NCBI GenBank assembly: GCA_015231795.1
Contig: JADGAX010000004.1
Coordinates: 21,001-85,000, forward strand
Length of the DNA stretch: 64,000 nucleotides
Source: Alphaproteobacteria bacterium
GTDB lineage: Bacteria > Pseudomonadota > Alphaproteobacteria > Rhodospirillales > WMHbin7
Reading direction: 5' to 3'
Position 1 is the stretch's first letter, and the number at the start of each line of letters is the position of its first letter. Below are positions 37,685 through 45,822 of the stretch, piece by piece. The position numbers and the translations under genes were made by a program. A model generated the notes under the pieces. The model saw nothing but the letters and a program-made list of their open reading frames with translations, was not told where the DNA came from and searched no databases.

Positions 37685-39508
37685 CTACTTCCCCCCGCCC
37701 TTGGCCTTCGCCAACGCTTCGGCTTTGGCGCTGTCGATCCACCAAGCGTCGAACTGGACGCCCTGGCGCGGGATGATTTTAGGCTGGCCGAACTTGTCCC
37801 AATAGGCGACGCGGTCATAGGCGATGTGCCAATGCGGCACCACGTAATGGCCCCAAACCAGCACGCGGTCCAAGGCCCGCACCGCGTCGACAAGGCTTTC
37901 GCGGTCGGGCGCCGAGATCACCTTGGCGATCATCGCGTCGGCAGCCGGATTCTTAAGGCCGATGGAATTGCGCGAGCCGCGCATGTCCGCCGAGGCCGAG
38001 CCGTAGAAGTCTTGCAACTCGTTGCCGGGCGATTCCGAAGCACCCCAGACATCCACCGTCATGTCGAAATCGAAGCTGTCGGTGCGGTTCTTGTACTGCG
38101 CCGTGTCCAGCGTGCGGACCGAGGCGTCGATGCCCAGCTTCTTCAAATTCTCGACATAAGGCAAAGCGATGCGTTCGAAAGCGGGCGAACTTAGAAGAAT
38201 CTCGAAGGCGAAGGGCTGGCCGCTTTTTTCGTTCACCAGCTTGCGGTCCTTGACCACCCAGCCCGCCTCTTTCAGCAAGACCAGGGCGGCGCGCAGATTC
38301 TCGCGCGGATTTCCGTCGCCGTTGGTGGCGGGCGCCTTGAACTCTTTGGTGAAGACCTCGGGCGGCAATCGGTCCTTAAATGGCTCCAGCAACTTCAACT
38401 CGCCAGCGCTGGGCAGGCCCTTGGCCGACAAGTCGGAATTGGCGAAATAGCTTTCGGTTCGCTTGTACTGTCCATAGAACAGATTCTTGTTCGACCATTC
38501 GAAATCGAAGGCTAGGCCCATCGCTTCTCGCACCCGCCTGTCTTGGAAAAGCGGGCGGCGCTGATTCATCACGAAGCCCTGCATGCCCACCGGGCGCTGG
38601 TTGGGCAAGGTTTCCACCTTCATCAATCCCGCCTTCACGGGGGCGGCGTCCTTATATTCGGTGGCCCATTTCTTCGACTCGTTCTCGGCCCTGAAATCAT
38701 ATTCGCCCGCCTTCAGGGCCTCCAGCGCCACCGTGGCGTCGCGGTAGAAATCGATGCGGATGCGCCCGAAATTGTGCAAACCCTTCATCACCGGCAAATC
38801 CTTGGCCCAGAATTTGTCGTCCAGCTTATAGACGATGCTGCGCCCGGCCTCGGCGCTGTCCACACGGTAAGGACCGCTGCCCAGGGGTGCCTCCAGCGTC
38901 GTTGCCTCGAAATCGCGCTTGGCCCAATAGGCCTTCGACAAAATGGGCATCTGACCGATGATCAGCGGCAGTTCGCGGTTGGCTTCTTTACCGAAGGTGA
39001 ATTTTACCTTCAAGGGTCCCAGGGCTTCGGCCTTGGCGACGCCTGCGTAATACAGGCGATAGAAGGGAGCGCCCTTGGCTTTCAGCGTATTGAAGCTGAA
39101 CGCCACGTCATCGGCGGTGATCGGCGTGCCGTCGTGGAATCTGGCGATCTGGCGCAGATTGAAAATCACCCATTCGCGCCCAGGAGGCATTTCTATCGTC
39201 TCGGCCACATAGCCATATTCGCTGAAAGGCTCGTCGGCGGCGTTGGACAGAAGCGTGGAAAACAGCAGGCTGATATAGGAGGGCGCAATTCCCTTGACGA
39301 TGAAAGGATTGAGATTGTCGAAGGTGCCAATCTGGGCCAGACGCGCCTCGCCGCCCTTGGGGGCACTGGGATTCACATAGTCGAAGTGCTTGAAGTCGGG
39401 CGCGTATTTCACGGTACCGTGCATGGCGATGCCGTGGACGGGCTTCACCTCCTGAGCCTGGGCGCTGAAGGGCAAAAGCAGCGCCATCGCGACAAAAAGA
39501 CGTTTCAT
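37685..39508 (-). CDS. yejA: Peptide-binding protein YejA (family 5 solute-binding)
   Basis: 607 aa from MKRLFVAMALLLPFSAQA, a clear signal peptide. Periplasmic binding protein: HGIAMHGTVKYAPDFKHFDYVNPSAPKGGEARLAQIGTFDNLNPFI is the YejA N-terminus, and GMQGFVMNQRRPLFQDRRVREAMGLAFDFEW is the family 5 core. It delivers peptides or microcin C-like compounds to YejBEF. Its ATG overlaps the phosphatase gene upstream by 4 bases. The frame extends 73 codons upstream as shadow sequence. Confidence 0.93.
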   Translation of the reverse strand: MKRLFVAMALLLPFSAQAQEVKPVHGIAMHGTVKYAPDFKHFDYVNPSAPKGGEARLAQIGTFDNLNPFIVKGIAPSYISLLFSTLLSNAADEPFSEYGYVAETIEMPPGREWVIFNLRQIARFHDGTPITADDVAFSFNTLKAKGAPFYRLYYAGVAKAEALGPLKVKFTFGKEANRELPLIIGQMPILSKAYWAKRDFEATTLEAPLGSGPYRVDSAEAGRSIVYKLDDKFWAKDLPVMKGLHNFGRIRIDFYRDATVALEALKAGEYDFRAENESKKWATEYKDAAPVKAGLMKVETLPNQRPVGMQGFVMNQRRPLFQDRRVREAMGLAFDFEWSNKNLFYGQYKRTESYFANSDLSAKGLPSAGELKLLEPFKDRLPPEVFTKEFKAPATNGDGNPRENLRAALVLLKEAGWVVKDRKLVNEKSGQPFAFEILLSSPAFERIALPYVENLKKLGIDASVRTLDTAQYKNRTDSFDFDMTVDVWGASESPGNELQDFYGSASADMRGSRNSIGLKNPAADAMIAKVISAPDRESLVDAVRALDRVLVWGHYVVPHWHIAYDRVAYWDKFGQPKIIPRQGVQFDAWWIDSAKAEALAKAKGGGK

Positions 39509-40269
39509 GAATTCAAAACCTCCAGGGCCTGGGCGTGCAGTTGTTTGTCTCCCGCCGCCAGGATGCTGCCATCGGATTGCAGATTGAGCGGCTGGCCTTG
39601 CCAGTCGGTCACGACGCCGCCCGCCGCTTCGACCACCGGCACGATGGCGGCGTAATCGAAGGGCTTCAGCCCGGCCTCGCAGACCAGATCGACAAAGCCG
39701 GTGGCCAGCAGCGCATAGGCGTAGCAATCGGCACTGCCGCGCGACAATTTCACTCGCTGGCGCAACCGCTCGAAACGGGCCAGTTGATCCGCCTTGAAGA
39801 TTTCAGGCCCCGTGCTGTGCAGGGCGGCCTTGCCAAGGTCGGGGCATGGCCGTACCCGCACCGGCTTGCCATTCAGCGTGCAGCCGCCGCCCGATAGGCC
39901 CAGCCAGCGTTCCTTGGCGACCGGTTGGTCGATCACGCCCAGCACGGGCTGGCCTGCCGACCACAAGCCAATCAGCGTGCCGAAACAGGGCATGCCGGTA
40001 ATGAAGGAGCGCGTGCCGTCCACGGGGTCCAGCACCCAGACATGGCTGGCGTCCAATCGCTCGTTGCCGAATTCCTCGCCCAGGATGCCGTGGTCGGGGA
40101 AGGTTTGGTTGATCAGGGCGCGCATGACGCGCTCGGCCTCGCGGTCGGCGATGGTGACCGGACTGTCGTCGGCCTTGTCGTCGACATCGATGGGCTGGCG
40201 CCAATATTTCAGAATCTCGGCTCCGGCAGCGTCGGCCAGGCGCATCGCCAGAGCTTCGAATTCGCGCAT
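39505..40269 (-). CDS. Inositol-monophosphatase-family phosphatase (histidinol-phosphatase-like)
   Basis: 254 aa. Metal-dependent phosphatase with GEEFGNE (Glu ligand), WVLDPVDGTRSFITGMPCFGTLIGL (the DPxDGT motif) and LKPFDYAAIVPVVEAAGG (third Asp). The closeness to HisN-type histidinol-phosphate phosphatases is suggested by sequence feel; inositol or PAP phosphatase activity remains possible. It follows the cytochrome c gene by one base and overlaps yejA. Confidence 0.85.
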   Translation of the reverse strand: MREFEALAMRLADAAGAEILKYWRQPIDVDDKADDSPVTIADREAERVMRALINQTFPDHGILGEEFGNERLDASHVWVLDPVDGTRSFITGMPCFGTLIGLWSAGQPVLGVIDQPVAKERWLGLSGGGCTLNGKPVRVRPCPDLGKAALHSTGPEIFKADQLARFERLRQRVKLSRGSADCYAYALLATGFVDLVCEAGLKPFDYAAIVPVVEAAGGVVTDWQGQPLNLQSDGSILAAGDKQLHAQALEVLNS

Positions 40270-40270
40270 G

Positions 40271-40885
40271 TTATTTCGCCCCTGCCGATTTCAGATAGGC
40301 GATGACGGCGGCGCGGTCTTCGGGCTTGGCCAGCCCCTTGAAGGTCATCTTGTTGCCGGGGATCGCCTTTTTAGGGTCGGTCAGATAATTGTCCAGGGCG
40401 GCTTCGCTCCAGGCTTCTTTGCTGGCGGCCATGGCGTCGGAATATTTGAATCCCGCCACCGAGGCCCTGGCCCGCCCGACCACGCCAGCCAGATTGGGAC
40501 CGGTCAGATTCTTGCCGCCGGGTTCAGCCGTATGGCAGGCCTTGCATTGGGAAAACACCTTTTTTCCCGCCTCGAGCGGGCTGGCGACGGCGGCCACGTC
40601 CTGGGCGGGCGGCGGCGAGGCTTCGGCGACCGGGGCCGGAGCAGTTGGGGCCGGAGTGGCCGCTGGGGCCGGTTCGGCTGCGGGCGCTGCTGCGGGCGCG
40701 GGTTCGGGTGGGGGGGCCACCACGGAAGGGGTCGGCGCTACCGCCACAGAGGGGGCGGGCTTGGCTGGCGCAAAGAGCAGATCGCCCAGCACATTCAGCG
40801 CCACGGCGAACAAGACAGCGCCCATCAGAGCGCCGCCCCAAGCCAGCAGGCCTGAAAATGAACAAGATTTTTGGCACATGGTCAT
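40271..40885 (-). CDS. Membrane-anchored class I cytochrome c (CycM-like)
   Basis: 204 aa from MTMCQKSCSFSGLLAWGG. An uncleaved N-terminal helix (LMGAVLFAVALNVLGDLLF), a Pro/Ala-rich linker (residues 40-105), then one haem domain: FSQCKACHTAEPGGKNLTGPNLAGVVGR with CxxCH, and the Met ligand in IPGNKMTFKGL. It would carry electrons at the outer face of the inner membrane, for example between bc1 and an oxidase. A start at 40933 is possible but would put residues before the signal anchor. Confidence 0.9.
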   Translation of the reverse strand: MTMCQKSCSFSGLLAWGGALMGAVLFAVALNVLGDLLFAPAKPAPSVAVAPTPSVVAPPPEPAPAAAPAAEPAPAATPAPTAPAPVAEASPPPAQDVAAVASPLEAGKKVFSQCKACHTAEPGGKNLTGPNLAGVVGRARASVAGFKYSDAMAASKEAWSEAALDNYLTDPKKAIPGNKMTFKGLAKPEDRAAVIAYLKSAGAK

Positions 40886-40959
40886 CTCTCCCCGTTTGCC
40901 CAGGATGCTGCCAGGGTTATAGTGTGGCCGCAACCTGTAAGAAAGTCCGTGAAATACCC

Positions 40960-41700
40960 ATGTCCAACCCCATCATCCTGATTCCCGCCCGCCTGAAGGC
41001 GACGAGGCTGCCCAACAAGCCCCTGGCCGACATCCACGGATTGCCCATGATCGTGCATGTCTGGAAGCGGGCGATGGAGGCTGGCATCGGCCCGGTGGTG
41101 GTGGCCGCCGCCGAAGCCGAAATCGCCGATGCCGTGACCAAGGCGGGGGGACAAGCGGTGCTGACCGATCCCGATCTGCCCTCGGGGTCGGATCGCATCT
41201 GGGCGGCGCTGAACGGCGTCGATCCGCAAGGCGTCCATGACGTGGTGGTCAATCTGCAAGGAGACCTGCCCGCCATCGACCCCAAGGTGATCGCCGCCAG
41301 CCTGCTGCCACTGGCCGATGGGGCCGTGGATATCGCCACCCTGGTGGCCGAGATCAAGACCGGCGAGGAGTTGGGCAACCCCAATGTGGTCAAGGCCGCC
41401 CTGGCCTTCGCGCCGGGGGCAAGTACCGCCCGCGCCCTTTATTTCAGCCGCGCCCCCATTCCCTCGGGCGCTGGCCCGCATTGGCATCATATCGGCATCT
41501 ACGCCTATCGCCGCGCCGCGCTGACCCGTTTCGTCGATCTGCCGGTGGGCCTGCTGGAAGCCCGCGAGAAGCTGGAACAGTTGCGCGCCTTGGAAAACGG
41601 CATGCGCATCGACGCCGCCCTCGTTGACACGGTGCCGGACGGCGTCGATACTCCCGCCGATCTCGAGCGCGCCCGCGCCCTTCTTGCCAAACAGAGCTAG
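40960..41700 (+). CDS. kdsB: 3-deoxy-manno-octulosonate cytidylyltransferase
   Basis: 246 aa from MSNPIILIPARLKATRLPNKPLADIHGLPMI, the exact family N-terminus. Activates Kdo as CMP-Kdo for lipopolysaccharide core. Other motifs: LPSGSDRIWAAL, VVNLQGDLPAIDP, HHIGIYAYRRAAL, LEQLRALENGMRI. The frame opens far upstream, antisense to cytochrome c, and is not coding there. Followed after 5 bases by pheA. Confidence 0.96.
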   Translation: MSNPIILIPARLKATRLPNKPLADIHGLPMIVHVWKRAMEAGIGPVVVAAAEAEIADAVTKAGGQAVLTDPDLPSGSDRIWAALNGVDPQGVHDVVVNLQGDLPAIDPKVIAASLLPLADGAVDIATLVAEIKTGEELGNPNVVKAALAFAPGASTARALYFSRAPIPSGAGPHWHHIGIYAYRRAALTRFVDLPVGLLEAREKLEQLRALENGMRIDAALVDTVPDGVDTPADLERARALLAKQS

Positions 41701-41705
41701 CCATC

Positions 41706-42575
41706 ATGCCGACTGACGCCAAACGCATCGCCTTCCAGGGCATTCCCGGGGCCTATTCAAATCTGGCCTGCCGGATCGTGTATCCCAAGCTGGAACCTGT
41801 GCCCTGCGAAACCTTTGACGACGTCTTTGCTTGCGTGCGCGACGGCAAGGCCGAACTTGCGATGATTCCGATTGAAAATTCGGTGGCCGGGCGCGTGGCC
41901 GACATCCATCATCTGCTGCCCGATTCCGGCCTGCACATCATCGGCGAATATTTCCTGCGCGTGAATCACCAGTTGCTGGGGGTCAAGGGCGCCAAAATCG
42001 AAGACATCAAGACCGTGCGCAGCCATGTGCATGCGCTGGGCCAGTGCCGCAAGCTGATCAAGCAATTGGGCATCAAGGCGGTGGTGGCCGCCGATACCGC
42101 GCTGGCCGCCCATGAAGTGGCCGAGAAGGGCGACAAAACGGTGGCCGCCATCGCTTCCGAACTGGCGGGCGAAACCTATGGGCTGGAAGTGCTGCGCTCG
42201 AACATCGAGGATGCGGAACACAACACCACCCGCTTCGTCATCATGGCGCGCCAGCCCATAGCCCCAGACCGCCGGGTTGGCCCGGTCATCACCACCTTCG
42301 TCTTCAAGGTGCGCAACGTGCCCGCGGCGCTTTACAAGGCGCTGGGCGGCTTCGCCACCAACGCCGTCAACATGACCAAGCTGGAAAGCTATCAGGTGGG
42401 CGGCCAGTTCGTGGCCACGCTGTTCTATGTGGATGTCGAGGGCCATCCCGACGACAAGGGCCTGCGCCTAGCCCTGGAGGAGCTGGACTTCTTCACCCGC
42501 GAGGTCAAGATCATCGGCGTCTATCCCGCCCACCCCTTCCGTTTCGAAAACCGCCTGAAGGCGGTTGAGGACTAG
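41706..42575 (+). CDS. pheA: Prephenate dehydratase
   Basis: 289 aa monofunctional enzyme converting prephenate to phenylpyruvate. Catalytic domain: AFQGIPGAYSNLACRIVYP, MIPIENSVAGRVADIHHLL, and NTTRFVIMAR with the key Thr. A C-terminal ACT domain (VFKVRNVPAALYKALGGFATNAVNMTKLESYQVGG) gives feedback control by phenylalanine. No chorismate mutase domain. Probably co-transcribed with kdsB. Confidence 0.96.
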   Translation: MPTDAKRIAFQGIPGAYSNLACRIVYPKLEPVPCETFDDVFACVRDGKAELAMIPIENSVAGRVADIHHLLPDSGLHIIGEYFLRVNHQLLGVKGAKIEDIKTVRSHVHALGQCRKLIKQLGIKAVVAADTALAAHEVAEKGDKTVAAIASELAGETYGLEVLRSNIEDAEHNTTRFVIMARQPIAPDRRVGPVITTFVFKVRNVPAALYKALGGFATNAVNMTKLESYQVGGQFVATLFYVDVEGHPDDKGLRLALEELDFFTREVKIIGVYPAHPFRFENRLKAVED

Positions 42576-42701
42576 AGCAGATCGGAAGAATCCTGAGCCG
42601 TTAATCGGCTCAGGATTCGCGCGTGAGTCTGCTCTAGCAATTTGTTTTAGCGAAGGATTCACGTTTAACTCCGGGTCACTGGAGTGACTCGGAGTTAAAC
42701 G
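42572..42701. repeat. Two long intergenic palindromes after pheA
   Basis: First: an inner perfect 13-bp stem with 5-base loop (42588-42618, CCTGAGCC/GGCTCAGG) nested inside CTAGAGCAG...CTGCTCTAG (42572-42637). Second: a 40-bp near-perfect palindrome (42662-42701; TTTAACTCCG/CGGAGTTAAA) with one mismatched pair. Neither has a T-run. They look like a mobile palindromic intergenic repeat; the first could also help end the pheA transcript. Confidence 0.6.
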
Positions 42702-42794
42702 ATCCTGCGCTAGGTTTGTTCTCAATGGGTTGGGCGCAGCAGTGGCTAGGCCTTGCCTTGCCCCTGGGGGTGTGATACGAAACCGGCCTTCCGC

Positions 42795-42868
42795 TGGGGG
42801 ATCGTCTAACGGTAGGACAGCGGACTCTGACTCCGCCAGTCTAGGTTCGAATCCTAGTCCCCCAGCCA
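42795..42868 (+). tRNA. tRNA-Gln(CUG)
   Basis: 74 nt including encoded CCA. Acceptor TGGGGGA pairs with TCCCCCA; the D arm, anticodon loop ACTCTGACT (anticodon CTG), variable loop and GGTTCGAATCC T arm are all regular. A rho-independent terminator follows at 42878. Confidence 0.97.
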
Positions 42869-42877
42869 AAACGCAAG

Positions 42878-42905
42878 CCCCCGCAAAAGCGGGGGTTTTC
42901 GTTTT
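42878..42905 (+). terminator. Terminator of tRNA-Gln
   Basis: CCCCCGC, AAAA loop, GCGGGGG, then TTTTCGTTTT. Located 10 bases after the tRNA CCA end. Confidence 0.9.
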
Positions 42906-43152
42906 GGGCTTGCGGGATAGAGGGGGCGAACCTTGTTCGACACCGAGGGCCGAAGGCCCGAAGGGGCGGCGAGCATCGCAAAGCGAGCGCAGCCAATCCT
43001 AGTCCCCCAGCCAAAATTTCATCATAAAATCAGCAAGTTAAGTAAAGCGCAAATCGCGATGCGCCCCCAATTTAGCGATTCGCTGTGCATTCGAAGTTTT
43101 TTGGATTTGCGTTGCGCTTTCTCCTTTTTCACAGGCTTACTTTCGTTGAACA
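42906..43152. other. Non-coding segment with a copy of the tRNA-Gln 3' end
   Basis: After the terminator come about 90 bases with short GC-rich inverted repeats (GGGCCGAAGGCCC), then at 42995-43016 a perfect 22-base copy of 42850-42871 (T-arm 3' half, acceptor, CCA and AAAA). Past this copy the DNA turns AT-rich. This is what a tRNA-targeted integration leaves behind. No gene is seen here. Confidence 0.7.
42995..43016 (+). repeat. 22-bp duplicate of the tRNA-Gln 3' end (att-like)
   Basis: Identical to 42850-42871, the last 19 bases of tRNA-Gln plus three downstream A. Distance between copies is 145 bp. It marks the start of AT-rich accessory DNA carrying a peptidase and a toxin-antitoxin pair. 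No integrase gene is visible next to it, so the element is degraded or was moved in trans. Confidence 0.7.
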
Positions 43153-44046
43153 TTAAGAAATGTGTGGGTGTTTCCCAATCTTCCCGGCGGAGCAAATACT
43201 CTCTATTTCATCCTTTCTCCAGCAAAGCCCAAGCGCAGCGCCTTCCTCTTCCTTTCCAATTCTTGCACTGTAACATCCGATAAACTCCATTCTGGTTTCA
43301 AAAAGGGCTACATCATGCCGTTTCCAAAACGTCGGGTCATCAATATTTAATTGTTCATAGGGGTCTGTCATGGACCAAGTTCCGGTAAATGCTGAAAACA
43401 CCGGAGCGCCTGACATGCCCTCGCGTGTTTGTGAATCTATGAAAAATGCTGGGAGCTTTTTTCCATCAGTCATCCCCCCTATCGCATTTTGATTGCCTCC
43501 GATAGTTACGTCATAAAAAGGCTCAGAGGCAATGTATCCCGACTTCCAGAGCGGAATGCCAAAGGCAACGCTTATCGACCTTGGAAAGCCCAAAACAAAA
43601 ACAGGGTTTCCGGGTTTTATTGGTGTCTTTATGGAGCATATTTTGTTAGCTGCAGTGTGCATGAATGTTGGACAATTTTGAGGCTTGCTGAACTCAATGG
43701 CAACCACATCGCAGTCATTACCAAGCTCTCGATGCTCGAGCCAAATCGGTTCACCATTTTGGTAAATTTCAAGTCTCTGCGATATCGTTGTAAAGGTATC
43801 GTTTTTGCCCGGCAGCCACGCTGATAACTTCACCTCCAGAAAGGTTGGAAATCGCCTAATCGCTGAATTCGGCTCTTTAGTTAGAAAGTTTTTTCCCGAT
43901 ATATTATGCCAATTTGTTATCAGATAATTCTTATCATTGTACGAGTAGAAAAACCCTGTACCTGTAGAGATTACACCTTGATTGTCATTCATGAGAATCT
44001 GTAATGGGCATTGGCTGTAAGGGCTTCTTATGCCATGTTCGGGCAT
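43153..44046 (-). CDS. Trypsin-like serine peptidase, accessory
   Basis: 297 aa from MPEHGIRSPYSQCPL. The catalytic triad can be placed: His in YLITNWHNISG, Asp in ELGNDCDVVAIEF, Ser in SQTREGMSGAPVFS (GxSG). No signal peptide, so it is probably cytoplasmic, like trypsin domains that occur with defence or stress genes. Much lower GC than neighbours. GGAGG five bases before ATG 44046 decides the start over TTG 44058. Target unknown; it lies in the tRNA-Gln island. Confidence 0.8.
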   Translation of the reverse strand: MPEHGIRSPYSQCPLQILMNDNQGVISTGTGFFYSYNDKNYLITNWHNISGKNFLTKEPNSAIRRFPTFLEVKLSAWLPGKNDTFTTISQRLEIYQNGEPIWLEHRELGNDCDVVAIEFSKPQNCPTFMHTAANKICSIKTPIKPGNPVFVLGFPRSISVAFGIPLWKSGYIASEPFYDVTIGGNQNAIGGMTDGKKLPAFFIDSQTREGMSGAPVFSAFTGTWSMTDPYEQLNIDDPTFWKRHDVALFETRMEFIGCYSARIGKEEEGAALGLCWRKDEIESICSAGKIGKHPHIS

Positions 44047-44092
44047 TTCCTCCTCCAAGAAACCGTGTGGTCTGGTCTTGAATATTTCCTAA

Positions 44093-44443
44093 TCATCCGT
44101 CTACGACACCGGCATCGAGTTCCAACCTCCCCACCAACTCCGGCAACGAAATAACAACCGTCTCCCACACCACATCGAGATTGATGTCGAAATAGCCATG
44201 GGCGATGCGGTTTCTCATGCCGCGCATGGACCGCCAGGGGATATCGGGATGTGCCTCCACGAAATCGGGATAACCCGCCATCAGCTTGGTCGCCGCCTCG
44301 CCAATGACGACAAGATTGAGAATCACCGCCTGCTGGGTGCGCTTGTCGGCCAGGAAAACTTGCTTGTTCATTCCCTCGACATAAACGCAGGCCTGCTTCG
44401 CCGCGTCCAACATATGGCCGATGTAATCCTCGGCCCTATTCAT
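44093..44443 (-). CDS. hepT: HepT-type HEPN ribonuclease toxin
   Basis: 116 aa. HEPN/DUF86 fold with the RNase motif R-x4-H-x-Y visible as RNRIAHGYF, preceded by NLVVIGEAATKLM. In HepT-MntA systems the toxin cleaves tRNA or mRNA and is silenced when MntA adds AMP units to the motif tyrosine, which is present here. Its start lies directly after the mntA stop, the usual gene order mntA-hepT. Confidence 0.9.
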   Translation of the reverse strand: MNRAEDYIGHMLDAAKQACVYVEGMNKQVFLADKRTQQAVILNLVVIGEAATKLMAGYPDFVEAHPDIPWRSMRGMRNRIAHGYFDINLDVVWETVVISLPELVGRLELDAGVVDG

Positions 44444-44734
44444 TCAAACCGGCCTTGCCTGTGCCAACACGTCGGCACGGAATTTGGGTGGCAGATCGCC
44501 TGGGGTAAGCAGATCGACCGGCACACCCAGCAGCTCCTGCAATTCATCTTGCAGACCGCCAAGATCGAACAGGGTGGTGCCGGGGAGAGGATCGACAAGC
44601 AAATCGAGATCGCTGCCGTCCTGGTCGGCTCCATTCAGCACCGAGCCGAACACGCGCAGATTCGCCACGCGAAAGCGGCTGGCCGTTTGGCGGATGGCAT
44701 CTCGTTTTGAATCAAGCGCGGTCGAGGGCTTCAC
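44444..44734 (-). CDS. mntA: MntA-type nucleotidyltransferase antitoxin
   Basis: 96 aa from a GTG start (VKPSTALDSKRD) with AGGAGA seven bases upstream. The minimal nucleotidyltransferase motif is GSVLNGADQDGSDLDLLVD (GSx10DxD). It would AMPylate HepT. An upstream ATG at 44773 lacks a ribosome site. Type VII toxin-antitoxin pair with hepT. Confidence 0.88.
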   Translation of the reverse strand: MKPSTALDSKRDAIRQTASRFRVANLRVFGSVLNGADQDGSDLDLLVDPLPGTTLFDLGGLQDELQELLGVPVDLLTPGDLPPKFRADVLAQARPV

Positions 44735-44907
44735 GGTCTTTCTCCTGCAACCCAATGTAGCAGATGACGGCAAATCCGTTAAGGCCGCAAGTTTCGCCCA
44801 GTCCGAAGGCAGGCGGCAAGAATTCGCAGTCCATTCGTAGCAGCCACTTCAGTCTATAACACACTGAAATGATTTGATGTAATTGCTGCTCTCGCGAACA
44901 CTGACCA

Positions 44908-44958
44908 CGCCCATCCGTCCGAAAAAGCACCACCGCCTTGGCGGGGGTGTTCGCATCT
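44908..44958 (-). terminator. Repeated terminator module, copy 1
   Basis: Hairpin 44928-44949 (one mismatch) with A5 on its left, so it ends leftward transcripts such as the DUF1508 gene. The surrounding 50 bases are nearly identical to those at 45752-45803. Confidence 0.7.
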
Positions 44959-44976
44959 ATCTGGCCAGTGCTTGAC

Positions 44977-45159
44977 TCACACGGGGGTGCAGGTCATCCC
45001 GTTGCGCTGGGCGTTGTCGATGCAGTCGCCCTTATTGCTGTATCCTTGGGTTGAAGCCCCCACAATACGCCCGTTGCTGGCGGTGCGGCGCCATCTCCAG
45101 CCATCTGCGCCGCTGTAAATCTCCCAAACGTCACCGTTCTTGTCCGTGCAGCTTGCCAT
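44977..45159 (-). CDS. DUF1508 (YegP-like) small protein
   Basis: 60 aa from MASCTDKNGDVWEIYSG. A single DUF1508 unit: WEIYSGADGWRWRRTASNGRIVGASTQGYSNKGDCIDNAQRNGM. Function of the family is unknown. The AAAGGA ribosome site before 45159 favours this start over 45189. Followed by terminator copy 1. Confidence 0.8.
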   Translation of the reverse strand: MASCTDKNGDVWEIYSGADGWRWRRTASNGRIVGASTQGYSNKGDCIDNAQRNGMTCTPV

Positions 45160-45281
45160 GACGAATCCTTTCAATTGTTGCCCGGCCACTATGCCAGCCT
45201 AGACAACCCTTTACAAGTGTGTCTTTGGCGTAGTAATTACTTCTGGTTGCTTTCTCTATAACGACAACAGGGAGGAAGGTC

Positions 45282-45746
45282 ATGACTGATTTACGAGGAA
45301 CACCGATCGACCATGCGATCAGGGACTATCTTGACGATTTCGTCATGGGCAATGAAGGCAAAGTCACCACCAACCGGCTTGAACAGAACGGAACGACTTT
45401 GACCTTGGATTACGAAGTCCTGCACCGCCACGATTCGGGCTTTCCGTTTGGCGTCATTTACAACATTCCGATGAATCTAAGGGGCGACGTGGATATCCTT
45501 GATCCCACGACCTGGGATATCGAAGTTTGCGTCGATGTTCTTACCCAAAAGGTCTGCATCAATCTGCGCGATGTAATCGCAATCGTCGTCGGCCTGCTGT
45601 CGGTGCCGGTCGCCAAGGCCGTCGCCGAAATCGGCCATGACAACTTGGAAAAGCTGCCGCTTAAACTCGATGCCGCGTTCAAATCGAAGATGACTATCAG
45701 CCGCTCGCCCTGGACCGGCCATCACGGCGGGTTTAGACGATATTAG
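45282..45746 (+). CDS. Hypothetical protein with a hydrophobic segment
   Basis: 154 aa with GGGAGGAAGG just before the ATG. Largely beta-like and polar, then one hydrophobic stretch (RDVIAIVVGLLSVPVAKAV, residues 96-114). No family recognised. It lies between two copies of a repeated terminator module. Confidence 0.65.
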   Translation: MTDLRGTPIDHAIRDYLDDFVMGNEGKVTTNRLEQNGTTLTLDYEVLHRHDSGFPFGVIYNIPMNLRGDVDILDPTTWDIEVCVDVLTQKVCINLRDVIAIVVGLLSVPVAKAVAEIGHDNLEKLPLKLDAAFKSKMTISRSPWTGHHGGFRRY

Positions 45747-45751
45747 TCCTG

Positions 45752-45803
45752 CGCCCGTCCGTCCGAAAAATGCACCCCCGCCTTGGCGGGGGTGTTTGCA
45801 TCC
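45752..45803. terminator. Repeated terminator module, copy 2
   Basis: Perfect 10-bp stem (45773-45782 with 45785-45794; CCCCCGCC/GGCGGGGG), A5 on the left and TGTTTG on the right. It serves the leftward gene at 45823 and possibly the rightward gene ending 45746. Near-duplicate of 44908-44958. Confidence 0.8.
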
Positions 45804-45822
45804 ACCAGACCAGCGCAGGCGA

